A stretch of 29,940 nt of DNA, taken from contig NZ_JAPWBR010000023.1 of assembly GCF_041433555.1 (NCBI RefSeq), positions 1 to 29,940 of the forward strand, in the 5' to 3' direction. This DNA is from Granulicatella sp041433555 (GTDB taxonomy: Bacteria > Bacillota > Bacilli > Lactobacillales > Aerococcaceae). Positions within the stretch are counted from its first letter, which is position 1. Each line of letters starts with the position of its first letter. Shown here piece by piece: positions 7,214 through 16,344 of the stretch. The notes below the pieces were generated by a model. That model was given only the letters and a program-made list of their open reading frames with translations. It was not told the origin of the DNA and did no database searches. A program made the position numbers and the translations under genes.

Positions 7214-7222
7214 ATTTTAACA
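7214..7222 (-). promoter_or_regulatory. Probable extended -10 promoter ahead of ftsA
   Basis: In the 129-base divIB-ftsA gap the minus strand reads TGTTAAAAT, an extended -10 element (TGn then TAAAAT), about 75 bases before the ftsA start. No good -35 hexamer is present at 17 bases, which is common for extended -10 promoters. This is the only long gap within the fts part of the cluster. Confidence 0.45.
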
Positions 7223-7269
7223 TAATTTTGTTCACTTAAAAAAACATATGAGCGAGTTTTAAGACTTTT

Positions 7270-8127
7270 TTATTGAACTGTCGTATCTGGTGTGAAATAG
7301 ATTCCCACTTCCATATCCACAGTTCCTTTTTTCCCATTCAATTGCTTCGTAATTGATGGATAATACCCTAATTTATCTCCGATATCTTTCAGATTTCCGA
7401 TGACACGATTTCCATCTTTCATCTTTAGATAAATCTTTTGGTGATTTTTTGTATCGTTTGGATATTGAATCTCTACGATTTCACGAATCACACTTGCTGG
7501 AACCTTCTCCAGTTGCTTCGCGAGTGCTTGATATTGCGTGTCGTCTGTAAACATATACAATAATGGATAATCCTTCGGCGTTGCATCGGCCTCCACTTCA
7601 ATGATTTGACCATCAGCTAAAAGCTCATAGTGTTTATCATCGCTTTGGTAATACCCTACCGCTGGATTTTCTTCAATATTCAAACGCATTTTATTCCATG
7701 CCACTAATTGAACGGAAGCATCTTTAATCTTTGGACTGGCATTTTTTAACAAGTTAGCTGTACGGTAACGATTCGCTAAAATTGTCCAGATGCTCTGTCC
7801 TTTGTTAATACCGTCGTTTTCTTGGACCAATTCCACTGGAACTTGATTCAATCCGACTACTTCAATATCAGACACTTTCGAAAGTGGTGAAATAAAGTAA
7901 ATACTCCATCCCGCACAAACAATAAAAATTCCTTTTAAGAGCGTTGCGTTCGTAATCCCTTGTGACTTTGGTTTCGTCTTTTTAGATTTAGGTTCCTTCT
8001 TCTTTTTCACCTTTTGTACAGGCTCTTCAGGAACAGGCTGCTCCACTCTTGGAGAATTTTGTTGCGCTAACTCCCAAGGTGTTAGTTCACGTGGAGGAGT
8101 TTGTTGTGGTTTCTTTCGATTAAACAT
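7270..8127 (-). CDS. divIB: Cell division protein DivIB/FtsQ
   Basis: A 285-residue bitopic membrane protein of the divisome. The cytoplasmic N-terminal tail (residues 1-58) is Lys/Pro-rich. One membrane segment follows (about 62-82, LLKGIFIVCAGWSIYFI). Next comes the POTRA domain beginning VSDIEVVGLNQVPVELVQEN, then the beta domain to about residue 280. DivIB forms a complex with FtsL and DivIC and regulates septal peptidoglycan synthesis. AAGGAGG is 5 bases before the ATG. It follows murG by 17 bases, the usual order in Gram-positive dcw clusters. Confidence 0.95.
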   Translation of the reverse strand: MFNRKKPQQTPPRELTPWELAQQNSPRVEQPVPEEPVQKVKKKKEPKSKKTKPKSQGITNATLLKGIFIVCAGWSIYFISPLSKVSDIEVVGLNQVPVELVQENDGINKGQSIWTILANRYRTANLLKNASPKIKDASVQLVAWNKMRLNIEENPAVGYYQSDDKHYELLADGQIIEVEADATPKDYPLLYMFTDDTQYQALAKQLEKVPASVIREIVEIQYPNDTKNHQKIYLKMKDGNRVIGNLKDIGDKLGYYPSITKQLNGKKGTVDMEVGIYFTPDTTVQ

Positions 8128-8144
8128 ATTCTCCTCCTTAATCC

Positions 8145-9248
8145 TTATTTCACTAGAGAATGAATAATTGTTTCAAGTCGACTTGACGCATCTGTAATTC
8201 CCAAAGCTTTTGAATTTTCAGCCATTTCTTTGCGTTTAGCTTCATCATTCATAATACGATCGATTTCCTTAACTAAACTTTCACCATTTAAGTCTTTTTC
8301 TAAAATCATCGTAGCAGCATCACGTTCTACTAATGACATCGCATTGGCTTCTTGGTGATTTTCAGTTACGTATGGACTTGGAATTAAAATACTTGGTAAG
8401 CCAAGCGCTGTTAATTCAATCAATGTTGTTGCTCCACTTCTGCAGACAACAAGGTCTGTATTTTGGAACATTTGCACCATATTATTAATATATGGTAAAA
8501 CTGTGATATTTTGCAATGGTTTTTTCAAACTTGTAATGAGATTGTTGATTTTGTCATTATGCACTTGTCCAGTGACCATGACTACTTGATAATCTTTTTT
8601 CTCGAATTCTTCAAGTGCTTCGATAAATGATTCGTTCATACGAAGCGACCCACGGCTTCCTCCGAAAATCAGTACGATTGGTTTTTCTTTTTGAATACCG
8701 ATAGATGCTAAGTAAGAATCATCTTTTTGGGCATTGGCTAACTCTTGTCCACGAGGGTTTCCTGTCATAACCACTTTATCTTCATACTTCTTAAAGTCTT
8801 TACGAACCGCATCAAAGCAAATTGCAATTTTAGAAACCTTACGTGCTAAAAATTTATTTGTAATTCCTGCTAAGCTGTTTTGCTCATGAATAATCGTTGG
8901 AATTCCCATGTTTGCTGCAGCATATAATACAGGCGCGCATACATATCCCCCAGTACCGATAACGATATCCGGCTTGAACTCTTTCACGATTTCTTTTGCT
9001 TTAAAATAGCTTGTACAGAAATACCATAATGTTTTAAAGTTTTCTAGCGACAATGAACGAACGATTCCTTGAATCTTGATCGTTTTAAAATCATATCCCG
9101 CTTTAGGAACGATAGTACTTTCTAATCCACGTTCAGTCCCTACATAGAGAAACTCTGTTGAAGGGTCTTGTTCTTTCAAATAATTCATTAAGGAAAGAGC
9201 TGGATAAATATGACCACCCGTTCCTCCTCCTGAAACTAATACTCTCAT
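8145..9248 (-). CDS. murG: UDP-GlcNAc:undecaprenyl-PP-MurNAc-pentapeptide GlcNAc transferase MurG
   Basis: A 367-residue GT28 glycosyltransferase that adds GlcNAc to lipid I, making lipid II on the inner membrane face. The N-terminal Gly-rich loop RVLVSGGGTGGHIYPAL is at residues 2-18. Other motifs are GTGGYVCAPVLYAA, HEQNSLAGITNKFLA and, at the start of the C-terminal domain, VLIFGGSRGSLRMNESF. The UDP-GlcNAc site lies in VVCRSGATTLIELTALGLPSILIPSP. AGGAG is 7 bases before the ATG. It lies between murD (17-base gap) and divIB. Confidence 0.97.
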   Translation of the reverse strand: MRVLVSGGGTGGHIYPALSLMNYLKEQDPSTEFLYVGTERGLESTIVPKAGYDFKTIKIQGIVRSLSLENFKTLWYFCTSYFKAKEIVKEFKPDIVIGTGGYVCAPVLYAAANMGIPTIIHEQNSLAGITNKFLARKVSKIAICFDAVRKDFKKYEDKVVMTGNPRGQELANAQKDDSYLASIGIQKEKPIVLIFGGSRGSLRMNESFIEALEEFEKKDYQVVMVTGQVHNDKINNLITSLKKPLQNITVLPYINNMVQMFQNTDLVVCRSGATTLIELTALGLPSILIPSPYVTENHQEANAMSLVERDAATMILEKDLNGESLVKEIDRIMNDEAKRKEMAENSKALGITDASSRLETIIHSLVK

Positions 9249-9265
9249 CTTTTTTCTCCTATATA

Positions 9266-10624
9266 TTACAGTTTTTCTACTGCGTCAATGAAACAATCAC
9301 CGCGCACTTCAAAGTTGGCAAATTGATCCCAACTTGCACATGCTGGTGAAAGTAATACAATTTCTCCTTCACGACTAGCTGCATACGCTTTTGGCACTGC
9401 TTCTTCTAATGTTTCTACTACGGTTACTGGAATAGATAGTTTTTCAGCAGTAGCTCTTAACTTCTCTTTTGTTTCCCCGTAAACGACCATTTCACGGACA
9501 TTTCCAAGAGATGGTTCTAATTCTTCAAAACCATTTCCACGATCAAGTCCGCCAGCAATTAATACAACAGATTGATTTGTAAAACTACGTAACGCTGTTT
9601 GTGTTGCAATGATATTTGTTGCTTTTGAATCGTTGTAGAATTTACGACCTTCAATAGTCTTCACATATTGTGTACGGTGTTTTACTCCATGGAATGAACG
9701 AACCGCTTTTTCGATTCCTTCGTTTGTTGCACCTTGTAATTTACTAATGGCAACCGCCGCCAACACGTTCTCCACATTTTGAACGCCCGGTACTTGAATC
9801 GCTTCAAGTGGCATAACTGCTTCTCCATTAAAGTAAATCGTAGTTTCATCAGCATAAGCTCCGTGTTCTAACACAGATTTGCGGCTGAATGGAACTAATG
9901 TTGCTTTTGTATGATCTTTAATAAACTCATATAACTCTGGGAAATCCGCATTATAAACGAGGAAATCCTCTTCGGTTTGATTTTTAGTAATTTGTAATTT
10001 TGCTTTTACATACTCTTCACGCGTTCCATGATAGTCCAAATGTGCGCTAAAGATATTCACTATACACGCTACTTTCGGACGAAATGCTTCAATTCCCATT
10101 AATTGGAAACTTGATAATTCAGTGACATAAATATCTGATTCTTTTGATTCCCCTGCAAGTAGTGATAAAGGAACCCCAATATTTCCGCATGCGAAAGTTC
10201 TTCTTTCAGGGAATGATTCCTTCAACATTAAGTTTGTTAATGTTGTAGTAGTCGTTTTCCCATTTGAACCAGTGATTCCAAGTACGGTTCCTTCCATGAC
10301 ACGTTGTGCAATTTCGATTTCCGTATAAACTGGTAACCCCTTTTCGACTGCTTTTGCTACTAATGGATTTGTATAAGGAATCCCTGGGTTTTTCACAACG
10401 AAATCAACGGGCTCATCGAGTAGTTCTAGCGGATGTCCTCCTGAGACTACTTTAATCCCTTCGGATACTAATCCTTGTGCGTCTACACTTTCCTCAAGTG
10501 GTGTTCTATCATTTACTGTCACATCCGCGTGTAACTGGTGTAATAGTTTTGCTACACTCACTCCACTCTTTGCAAGTCCGATGACTAGTACTTTTTTATT
10601 TTCAAATGCATGTGTATTCCGCAC
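9266..10624 (-). CDS. murD: UDP-N-acetylmuramoyl-alanine--D-glutamate ligase MurD
   Basis: A cytoplasmic Mur ligase that adds D-Glu to UDP-MurNAc-L-Ala using ATP. The N-terminal Rossmann-like domain starts KVLVIGLAKSGVSVAKLL. The ATP loop is GITGSNGKTTTTTL in the central domain. Others are ELSSFQLMGIEAFRP, NIFSAHLDYHGTREEY, HRTQYVKTIEGRKFYNDSKA and, near the C-terminus, LLSPACASWDQF. I place the start at GTG 10624 (452 residues, close to the family norm) because AGGAGG sits 7 bases upstream. An in-frame TTG at 10678 would add 18 residues without a good ribosome site. Confidence 0.95.
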   Translation of the reverse strand: MRNTHAFENKKVLVIGLAKSGVSVAKLLHQLHADVTVNDRTPLEESVDAQGLVSEGIKVVSGGHPLELLDEPVDFVVKNPGIPYTNPLVAKAVEKGLPVYTEIEIAQRVMEGTVLGITGSNGKTTTTTLTNLMLKESFPERRTFACGNIGVPLSLLAGESKESDIYVTELSSFQLMGIEAFRPKVACIVNIFSAHLDYHGTREEYVKAKLQITKNQTEEDFLVYNADFPELYEFIKDHTKATLVPFSRKSVLEHGAYADETTIYFNGEAVMPLEAIQVPGVQNVENVLAAVAISKLQGATNEGIEKAVRSFHGVKHRTQYVKTIEGRKFYNDSKATNIIATQTALRSFTNQSVVLIAGGLDRGNGFEELEPSLGNVREMVVYGETKEKLRATAEKLSIPVTVVETLEEAVPKAYAASREGEIVLLSPACASWDQFANFEVRGDCFIDAVEKL

Positions 10625-10661
10625 AATGATTCCTCCTATTTTTTGTTTTGAATATGTATAT

Positions 10662-10694
10662 GGAGAAAGGCTGGGCAAAAATGACCAGCTCTCC
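10662..10694 (-). promoter_or_regulatory. Hairpin in the mraY-murD gap
   Basis: In the 91-base gap between mraY and murD, GGAGA-AAG-GCTGG (10662-10674) can pair with CCAGC-TCTCC (10685-10694), leaving the AAG as a bulge and a 10-base loop. No T run follows on the minus strand. It may be an RNA processing or stability element rather than a terminator. Confidence 0.35.
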
Positions 10695-10715
10695 TAATAA
10701 AATATGTTAATTCTC

Positions 10716-11672
10716 TTAAAAGACAAATGCAACGATTAAACCTGCAATAAGTCCGATTGCACTAAATACAGAAACAATCTTCACTTCTTTCCAACCACTC
10801 ATTTCAAAGTGATGGTGAATTGGACTCATCTTAAAGATACGTTTCCCTGTCAGTTTAAATGAACCGACTTGTAAAATAACGCTAAGTGTTTCCAAAACAA
10901 AGATGATCCCTACAAGCAATAATGTCCATTCCTTATGAAGCATAATCGAGATAATCGCAAGACCTGCTCCAAGTGCCAATGAACCAACATCTCCCATGAA
11001 GACTTTGGCTGGTTTCCAGTTATATACTAAGAATCCAAGAAGACCGCCGACTACGCAGAAACAGAACGTTGCGATTGAACGTTGACCTGATTCATAGGCA
11101 ATAAATCCATAAATCCCGTAAGCAATCGTATTTGTTGAAGCTGCTAAACCATCTAGTCCATCTGTTAAGTTTACAGCATTTGAAAATCCAGTAATCCAAA
11201 TAATCGTGAATAATGCAAAGAAGATAATACTGTTTACTTCGCCAAAGAATGGAATATAAATTAATGGTGCATTGCCACTAAGCAGGTATAACCCCACAAA
11301 AATAGCAGATCCAATCAATTGTAATCCAAATTTTTCGTGACTCTTTAACCCTTCGTTTTGTTTTTTAAACACTTTAATAAAGTCGTCTAAGAAACCAATT
11401 GTTCCGAAGAAGGCAAACCCAATAACGCCACTTAATAAGACGAAATTGAAGTGTCCAAATACGGCTCCGACAATTAAACTAGAAATACTGATCATACAAA
11501 GGAACACAAGCCCACCCATTGTTGGAGTTCCACTTTTAGCTTTATGCCATGATGGACCTTCATCTAATGTAGTTTGACCTAATTGTTTCATCTTCATATA
11601 TTGAATGAAATGTGGTTCGGCAATGACCGTCGCAAGGAACGCTAAGCCGACTGATAAAATGACTTCGATCAT
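10716..11672 (-). CDS. mraY: Phospho-MurNAc-pentapeptide translocase MraY
   Basis: A 318-residue polytopic membrane enzyme that transfers phospho-MurNAc-pentapeptide to undecaprenyl phosphate, making lipid I. About ten hydrophobic segments are visible. Diagnostic motifs are the early GPSWHKAKSGTPTMGGL, the catalytic FLDDFIKVFKKQNEGL, NAVNLTDGLDGLAAS and NWKPAKVFMGDVGSLALGA. The late His-rich loop PIHHHFEMSGWKE completes the set. Length is normal for Gram-positive MraY. AAGGAG precedes the ATG by 6 bases, 15 bases after murE. Confidence 0.98.
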   Translation of the reverse strand: MIEVILSVGLAFLATVIAEPHFIQYMKMKQLGQTTLDEGPSWHKAKSGTPTMGGLVFLCMISISSLIVGAVFGHFNFVLLSGVIGFAFFGTIGFLDDFIKVFKKQNEGLKSHEKFGLQLIGSAIFVGLYLLSGNAPLIYIPFFGEVNSIIFFALFTIIWITGFSNAVNLTDGLDGLAASTNTIAYGIYGFIAYESGQRSIATFCFCVVGGLLGFLVYNWKPAKVFMGDVGSLALGAGLAIISIMLHKEWTLLLVGIIFVLETLSVILQVGSFKLTGKRIFKMSPIHHHFEMSGWKEVKIVSVFSAIGLIAGLIVAFVF

Positions 11673-11687
11673 AATCTTCTCCTTCTT

Positions 11688-13187
11688 CTACTCGTGATGT
11701 TGAAAGCCTAATGCTTCTAAACTTGCAATAACTGTTTCTACTTCATTATATGGAAAATACTCATCACCGATTACTTGGTATGGTTCAACACCTTTACCAG
11801 CAAATAGTAAGATATCCCCTTCTTGCGCGATTTCAAGCGCACGTTTCACCGCACTTTCTCGATTATCGATGCATTCATAAGCAGTTTGTTCATCTTTTCT
11901 TCCTGCTAGAATTTCTGCATAAATCTTTTCAAGTGGTTCATGTCTTGGATTATCCGCTGTTAAAATCACATAATCGGACTTATCAAACGCAATTTCTCCA
12001 AGCTCAGGGCGCATACTTGAATCACGGTTACCACCGCTATGACCCATGATTGTAATCACTCGATTTACTTTCACTTTTTCAAGCGTTTCAAGCACATTTT
12101 GTAGCCCATCAGGTGTATGTGCAAAGTCGATAATCACTTGGAATGGTTGCCCTTGTTGAATCAACTGCATACGACCACCCACACCAGGGAATCGTTTCAT
12201 TCTGCTTACAGCACGTTCAAGCGAAATACCATTCACGACCGCTACTGCTAAAGCAGCCAAAACATTATAGACATTAAAGAGTCCAATCATCGGAATTGTT
12301 ACTGGAAGCTCTTGTCCATTAATTGTTACTGTAAATGAAGTTGTCGCTCCGTTTGTTTGAACATCCGTTGCACGAATATCCGCTTTTTCACTAAATCCAT
12401 ATGAAATCACTTCGCAAGGAGTTGAGTATGCGAATTGTTCATAGTGCTCTTCATCAATGTTTAGAATTGCAACACGTGGTTTTCCATTTTTAGAATGGTT
12501 TCCTAATTGTGAGAATAATAAGCTTTTCGCATGCGCATAGTTTTCCATTGTTTTATGCAAATCTAAATGTTCATGCGTCAAGTTTGTAAATACTGCCACA
12601 TTATAGTCGATTCCCCACACACGACCTAATTGAAGGGCGTGAGAAGAAACTTCCATAATACATGTGTCTCCACCGATTTCTTTCACCTTTTGCAATGTTT
12701 CATGCACCGTTAAGATTTCTGGCGTTGTATTTCTTGTTTCGATACGTTCCTCACCAATTTTACGATACATCGTTCCAATCAGTGCAGTTGGTTTCCCTAA
12801 TTCTTCTAATAAATAGTCCACCATATGCGTTACAGTCGTTTTCCCATTCGTTCCTGTAACTCCAATCATATTTAATGATTCAGATGGATACCCGTAAAAA
12901 TGATTTGCAAAGAGTGTCATCACACGTGTCACGTCTTTGACATAAATCACAAGTGAATCTCCCACTTGTTCTTTGATAGATTTCGAAGCCACGAACACAC
13001 TCGCTCCTAGCTCTTTTGCTTTTCCTGCAAACTGATGCCCATCTACCGTTACACCTTCGATACAGAAAAACATAGTATTGGGCACAACTTTGCGCGAATC
13101 TTGTGCTAATTTTTCTACAGTGATGCCCTCAAGAGAACCTTCCACTTCTTTAATGACTAACAAGTCCGCTAGTTCTTTCGCAAACAT
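11688..13187 (-). CDS. murE: UDP-MurNAc-tripeptide synthetase MurE, predicted meso-DAP adding
   Basis: A 499-residue Mur ligase that adds the third residue of the peptidoglycan stem peptide. The ATP loop GVTGTNGKTTVTH is at residues 109-121. Further motifs are the ligase block MEVSSHALQLGRV, NLTHEHLDLH, the lysine in YAHAKSLLF (about K221, the carbamylated position in the family), IDFAHTPDGL and MGHSGGNRD. The substrate-specificity motif is DNPRHE at residues 412-417. DNPR is characteristic of meso-diaminopimelate-adding enzymes, whereas L-Lys enzymes usually have DNPA or similar, so a DAP-type wall is inferred. AAGGAGG is 6 bases upstream; ftsI ends 16 bases before it. Confidence 0.95.
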   Translation of the reverse strand: MFAKELADLLVIKEVEGSLEGITVEKLAQDSRKVVPNTMFFCIEGVTVDGHQFAGKAKELGASVFVASKSIKEQVGDSLVIYVKDVTRVMTLFANHFYGYPSESLNMIGVTGTNGKTTVTHMVDYLLEELGKPTALIGTMYRKIGEERIETRNTTPEILTVHETLQKVKEIGGDTCIMEVSSHALQLGRVWGIDYNVAVFTNLTHEHLDLHKTMENYAHAKSLLFSQLGNHSKNGKPRVAILNIDEEHYEQFAYSTPCEVISYGFSEKADIRATDVQTNGATTSFTVTINGQELPVTIPMIGLFNVYNVLAALAVAVVNGISLERAVSRMKRFPGVGGRMQLIQQGQPFQVIIDFAHTPDGLQNVLETLEKVKVNRVITIMGHSGGNRDSSMRPELGEIAFDKSDYVILTADNPRHEPLEKIYAEILAGRKDEQTAYECIDNRESAVKRALEIAQEGDILLFAGKGVEPYQVIGDEYFPYNEVETVIASLEALGFQHHE

Positions 13188-13203
13188 GTTCTTCCTCCTT
13201 CTT

Positions 13204-14991
13204 TTACTCTGAGAGTCTAGAATATTCTAAACTTCTCTTCATTAATGGATTGAAAATTTCTTTAATAATTTGGTTACCAGTTACAGCTACACGCGGTTGT
13301 TTCACCGTGATATATAGGATATATTTTGGATCATCATATGGTGCAAACCCTACAACAGAGAAAATATAGTTATTTCCGTTTGAGTAGTATTTACCTGTTT
13401 CCGGATTGATGAATTCAGCCGTCCCTGTTTTAGCTGCGACTTTTTCTCCATCAATATTAAAATCATAGGCTATTCCGTTTTTCATACGAGTTGCTTCATA
13501 TAAAAACTGAAGAGTTTTCTTCGCAGTTTCTGGACTAATGACTTTTCCTAAAGCTGTTGTTGGATTTGGGGTTTCTTTTCCAGTATCAGGATCTGTTAAA
13601 TGGTCAACCAAACGTAACTTCTGCATTTGACCACCATTGGCAATGGCAGTGAAAGCTTGCATCATTTGATAAGGTGTGACCGTAATCCCTTGTCCAAAAC
13701 CGGTTGATAATTGTTGTAAGTAAGAGTTGAATGGGTTTGACCCTGAAACTTCATTTGCAAAACCTGAGTTCGTTGATTTCCCAAAGCCAAACGCTTCTAA
13801 ATATTGCTTCCACTTTTCGACACCAATTTTTTGGATGATGTGAACGAAAGCAACGTTACTTGAATGGGCTAACCCTTCTAAGTATGTAATGGTTCCCCAA
13901 CCTACTTTATTATAGTCTCGAACTAAATCGGTATAAATTTTTACACTTCCTGATTTGTATTTTTCATTTGGATCAAAGACCCCTTCATTAATCGCTGCAG
14001 CGAGTGCCAACACTTTCATTGTTGAACCAGGCTCAAAAGCTTGGTCCATCAATAAATTGTTCCATTGAACATTAATACCCTCTTTTGTTGTTGAGTTATA
14101 TGTTGGACGTTGTGTTGCCGCAATAATGTTTCCCGTTTTAGGATCAACAAGCATTGCCGTCATTTGTACCGGTTGATAGTTTTTATCGGCTTGGCTAACA
14201 AGTGATTCCAAATAAGTTTGCAATCGTTTATCAATCGTTAAGGTAAGGTTCATCCCGTCTTTAGGTTGTTTTGTAACTTTTTCTGTATCGGTAATCACAT
14301 ATCCATTTCCATCTACAGAATATTCGACTTCGCCCGCAGTCCCCGTTAATTGTTCATTATAAAGACCTTCAAGCCCAGTCTTCCCTACTAGAGTAGTAAC
14401 TGTTTTGTTATCGACTGTTTCTTCAACAGTATCTGTATACCCGATTAAATGAGAAGCAAAGATTCCATTAGGGTAGTAACGAGCTGGACTTTCTGAGAAC
14501 TTAACTCCAGGAAGTTTTTCAGCTTCAATCGCTTCCTTATCTTGAACCGACAAATTCTTACCGGCGCTTCCAAACTCTACTTGAGAGACATCTTTTTGAC
14601 TTAACAATTTTACAATTTCTTCTTTAGATAAAGAAATGTGTTTTGAAAGAGCTTCTGCAGTCTTATTAACGTCTGTTACATAATCAGGGTTATCTGAATC
14701 CTTACTCCACTCCGAAGTTAAGACGGCATATAAAGAATAATTCGTCGCATCTACCGCAATTGGGCTCCCACTAGCGTCGTAAATAGTACCGCGTTTTGCA
14801 GCAAGCGTGCGTTTTTGATGGATTTTATCATTGATTTCTGCACGTAAATCCACACCATGGATATTCCCTACAACCATGATTTGAAAGAACTGTACAGAAA
14901 AAATGAGAAATAAAACACCTGCGAGTCCTACTAAAATCCGGCTCGCTTGATGCCTATTTCCCGCAATGTTATTGTTTTTCGTATTTCTCAT
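13204..14991 (-). CDS. ftsI: Divisome transpeptidase, class B penicillin-binding protein (FtsI/PBP2X type)
   Basis: A 595-residue septal transpeptidase. A basic N-terminal tail is followed by a membrane anchor (about residues 19-41). The pedestal domain starts with the RGTIYDASGSPIA motif (68-80). The transpeptidase domain carries the three active-site motifs STMK (323-326, Ser nucleophile), SSN (377-379) and KTG (521-523). The protein stops shortly after this domain, so the C-terminal PASTA repeats of streptococcal and many enterococcal homologues are absent. The start codon overlaps the ftsL stop by 4 bases (ATGA) and has only a weak ribosome site, which suggests translational coupling. Confidence 0.95.
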   Translation of the reverse strand: MRNTKNNNIAGNRHQASRILVGLAGVLFLIFSVQFFQIMVVGNIHGVDLRAEINDKIHQKRTLAAKRGTIYDASGSPIAVDATNYSLYAVLTSEWSKDSDNPDYVTDVNKTAEALSKHISLSKEEIVKLLSQKDVSQVEFGSAGKNLSVQDKEAIEAEKLPGVKFSESPARYYPNGIFASHLIGYTDTVEETVDNKTVTTLVGKTGLEGLYNEQLTGTAGEVEYSVDGNGYVITDTEKVTKQPKDGMNLTLTIDKRLQTYLESLVSQADKNYQPVQMTAMLVDPKTGNIIAATQRPTYNSTTKEGINVQWNNLLMDQAFEPGSTMKVLALAAAINEGVFDPNEKYKSGSVKIYTDLVRDYNKVGWGTITYLEGLAHSSNVAFVHIIQKIGVEKWKQYLEAFGFGKSTNSGFANEVSGSNPFNSYLQQLSTGFGQGITVTPYQMMQAFTAIANGGQMQKLRLVDHLTDPDTGKETPNPTTALGKVISPETAKKTLQFLYEATRMKNGIAYDFNIDGEKVAAKTGTAEFINPETGKYYSNGNNYIFSVVGFAPYDDPKYILYITVKQPRVAVTGNQIIKEIFNPLMKRSLEYSRLSE

Positions 14992-15359
14992 CGTCCAACA
15001 TTCCTAACATTTTCTTCGTTCATCTTCAAGCCTTGTTCGTTAGCGATACGATTAACTCGGTCGTACTGAGACAATTCTTGTGTTGCCTGAAGCAATGTAT
15101 TGTTTTCACGTTGAATTAATGTTGTTTGTGATTCGATATCTTGTAATTGTCTATTTTTGTTAGCCACGATCATGCTCGCTACAATTGTGATAACCGCTAA
15201 AGCTGCAATAACAAAACCAGAAACTGCTAAAAGTCGAAGTAAATCTGCTTTTTGTCTTTCTTGCGGAATTGATGTTACTTCGCGGTCTCCACGAACTAGA
15301 GGCTTTTGCGTAGGTACCGCAACATTCATTGTATCTACATATTTTTCTGCTAATGCCAC
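14988..15359 (-). CDS. ftsL: Cell division protein FtsL
   Basis: A 123-residue bitopic divisome protein. A basic cytoplasmic tail of about 40 residues is followed by one membrane segment (about 42-67, LLAVSGFVIAALAVITIVAS). A short extracytoplasmic coiled coil follows (DIESQTTLIQRENNTLLQ). It pairs with DivIC and DivIB. Sequence conservation of FtsL is low; the call rests on topology, size and position between rsmH and ftsI. The start is GTG, with AAGGG 7 bases upstream. Confidence 0.9.
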   Translation of the reverse strand: MALAEKYVDTMNVAVPTQKPLVRGDREVTSIPQERQKADLLRLLAVSGFVIAALAVITIVASMIVANKNRQLQDIESQTTLIQRENNTLLQATQELSQYDRVNRIANEQGLKMNEENVRNVGR

Positions 15360-15388
15360 TAGAATTCCCTTCTTTCTAAATTATCCTT

Positions 15389-16330
15389 TTATTTTACTCT
15401 TTCGATGACTCTCAATTTCGCACTTTGTGAACGAGAGTTTTCTGTAATTTCTTCAATGCTTGGTAAAATTGGCTTTTTATTCACCAATTGGAACGGAGCT
15501 TTTTCTTCCTCCGTTGGTAGAATCGGCAAGTTCTTTGGTGCCTTTTCTACTGTGCTTTGCTGTTTGAACATTGTTTTGACAATGCGGTCTTCCAAAGAAT
15601 GGAATGAAATCACACTGATTCGGCCTCCCACGCCAACAACTTCAAAAGCTTGCTCAAGCGAATCTTCAATCGCTGCTAATTCATCATTTACCGCGATACG
15701 AATCGCTTGGAAAATTCTTTTAGCAGGATGTCCCCCTTTTCGTCTTGCAGCAGCTGGAATGCTATCTCGAATGATATCCACTAATTCACCTGTTGTTTCA
15801 ATACGGTGTTGCGCGCGAATACGCTCAATATTTCGAGCGATTTGTTTCGAGAACTTCTCTTCCCCATATCGATAGAAGATACGAACTAATTCGTCATATC
15901 TCCATTCATTTACAATCTCTTCTGCCGTTAATGGAGCACTTTGATCCATACGCATATCGAGTTTTGCATTTTGATGGTAACTAAAACCACGTTCAATCTG
16001 ATCGAGTTGTGGTGAAGATACTCCTAAGTCGTATAGAATTCCGTCTACTTTAGAAACACCTAGTTTTCCAAGTTCTTTCTTCAATTGACGGAAGTTTGCG
16101 TGAATAAACGTCACTTTTCCTTCTTCGACTTCTTTAGCAAGGCGAACCTTCGCGTGATTAATAGCTTGCATATCTTGGTCAAAGCAATAGAGATGACCTG
16201 TTGTTAGTTGGCTAAGCAGGTATTGACTATGTCCAGCACCACCAAGCGTACAGTCTACGTAGATTCCGTCTGGCTTAATGGATAATGCATCTACCGTTTC
16301 ATGTAGCAATACAGTGATATGTTTAAACAT
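15389..16330 (-). CDS. rsmH: 16S rRNA (cytosine-1402-N4)-methyltransferase RsmH
   Basis: A 313-residue SAM-dependent methyltransferase (former MraW) that modifies C1402 in the ribosomal decoding centre. The N-terminus HITVLLHETVDALSIKPDG and the SAM-binding YVDCTLGGAGHSQYLL are at residues 4-40. Further blocks are GILYDLGVSSPQLDQIERGFSY, LDMRMDQ, HPAKRIFQAIRIAVNDEL and the C-terminal RISVISFHSLEDRIVK. It is the second gene of the cluster, 14 bases after mraZ, with AGGGAAGGG just before the ATG. Confidence 0.98.
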   Translation of the reverse strand: MFKHITVLLHETVDALSIKPDGIYVDCTLGGAGHSQYLLSQLTTGHLYCFDQDMQAINHAKVRLAKEVEEGKVTFIHANFRQLKKELGKLGVSKVDGILYDLGVSSPQLDQIERGFSYHQNAKLDMRMDQSAPLTAEEIVNEWRYDELVRIFYRYGEEKFSKQIARNIERIRAQHRIETTGELVDIIRDSIPAAARRKGGHPAKRIFQAIRIAVNDELAAIEDSLEQAFEVVGVGGRISVISFHSLEDRIVKTMFKQQSTVEKAPKNLPILPTEEEKAPFQLVNKKPILPSIEEITENSRSQSAKLRVIERVK

Positions 16331-16344
16331 GGTCCCTTCCCTTT

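Noticed and set aside
10625..10678. Longer MurD start at a TTG
   Set aside because: The GTG at 10624 has a perfect AGGAGG at proper spacing and gives the family's normal length.
15405..15875. 156-codon plus-strand frame opposite rsmH
   Set aside because: Shadow of the rsmH reading frame; no ribosome site and no recognisable domain.
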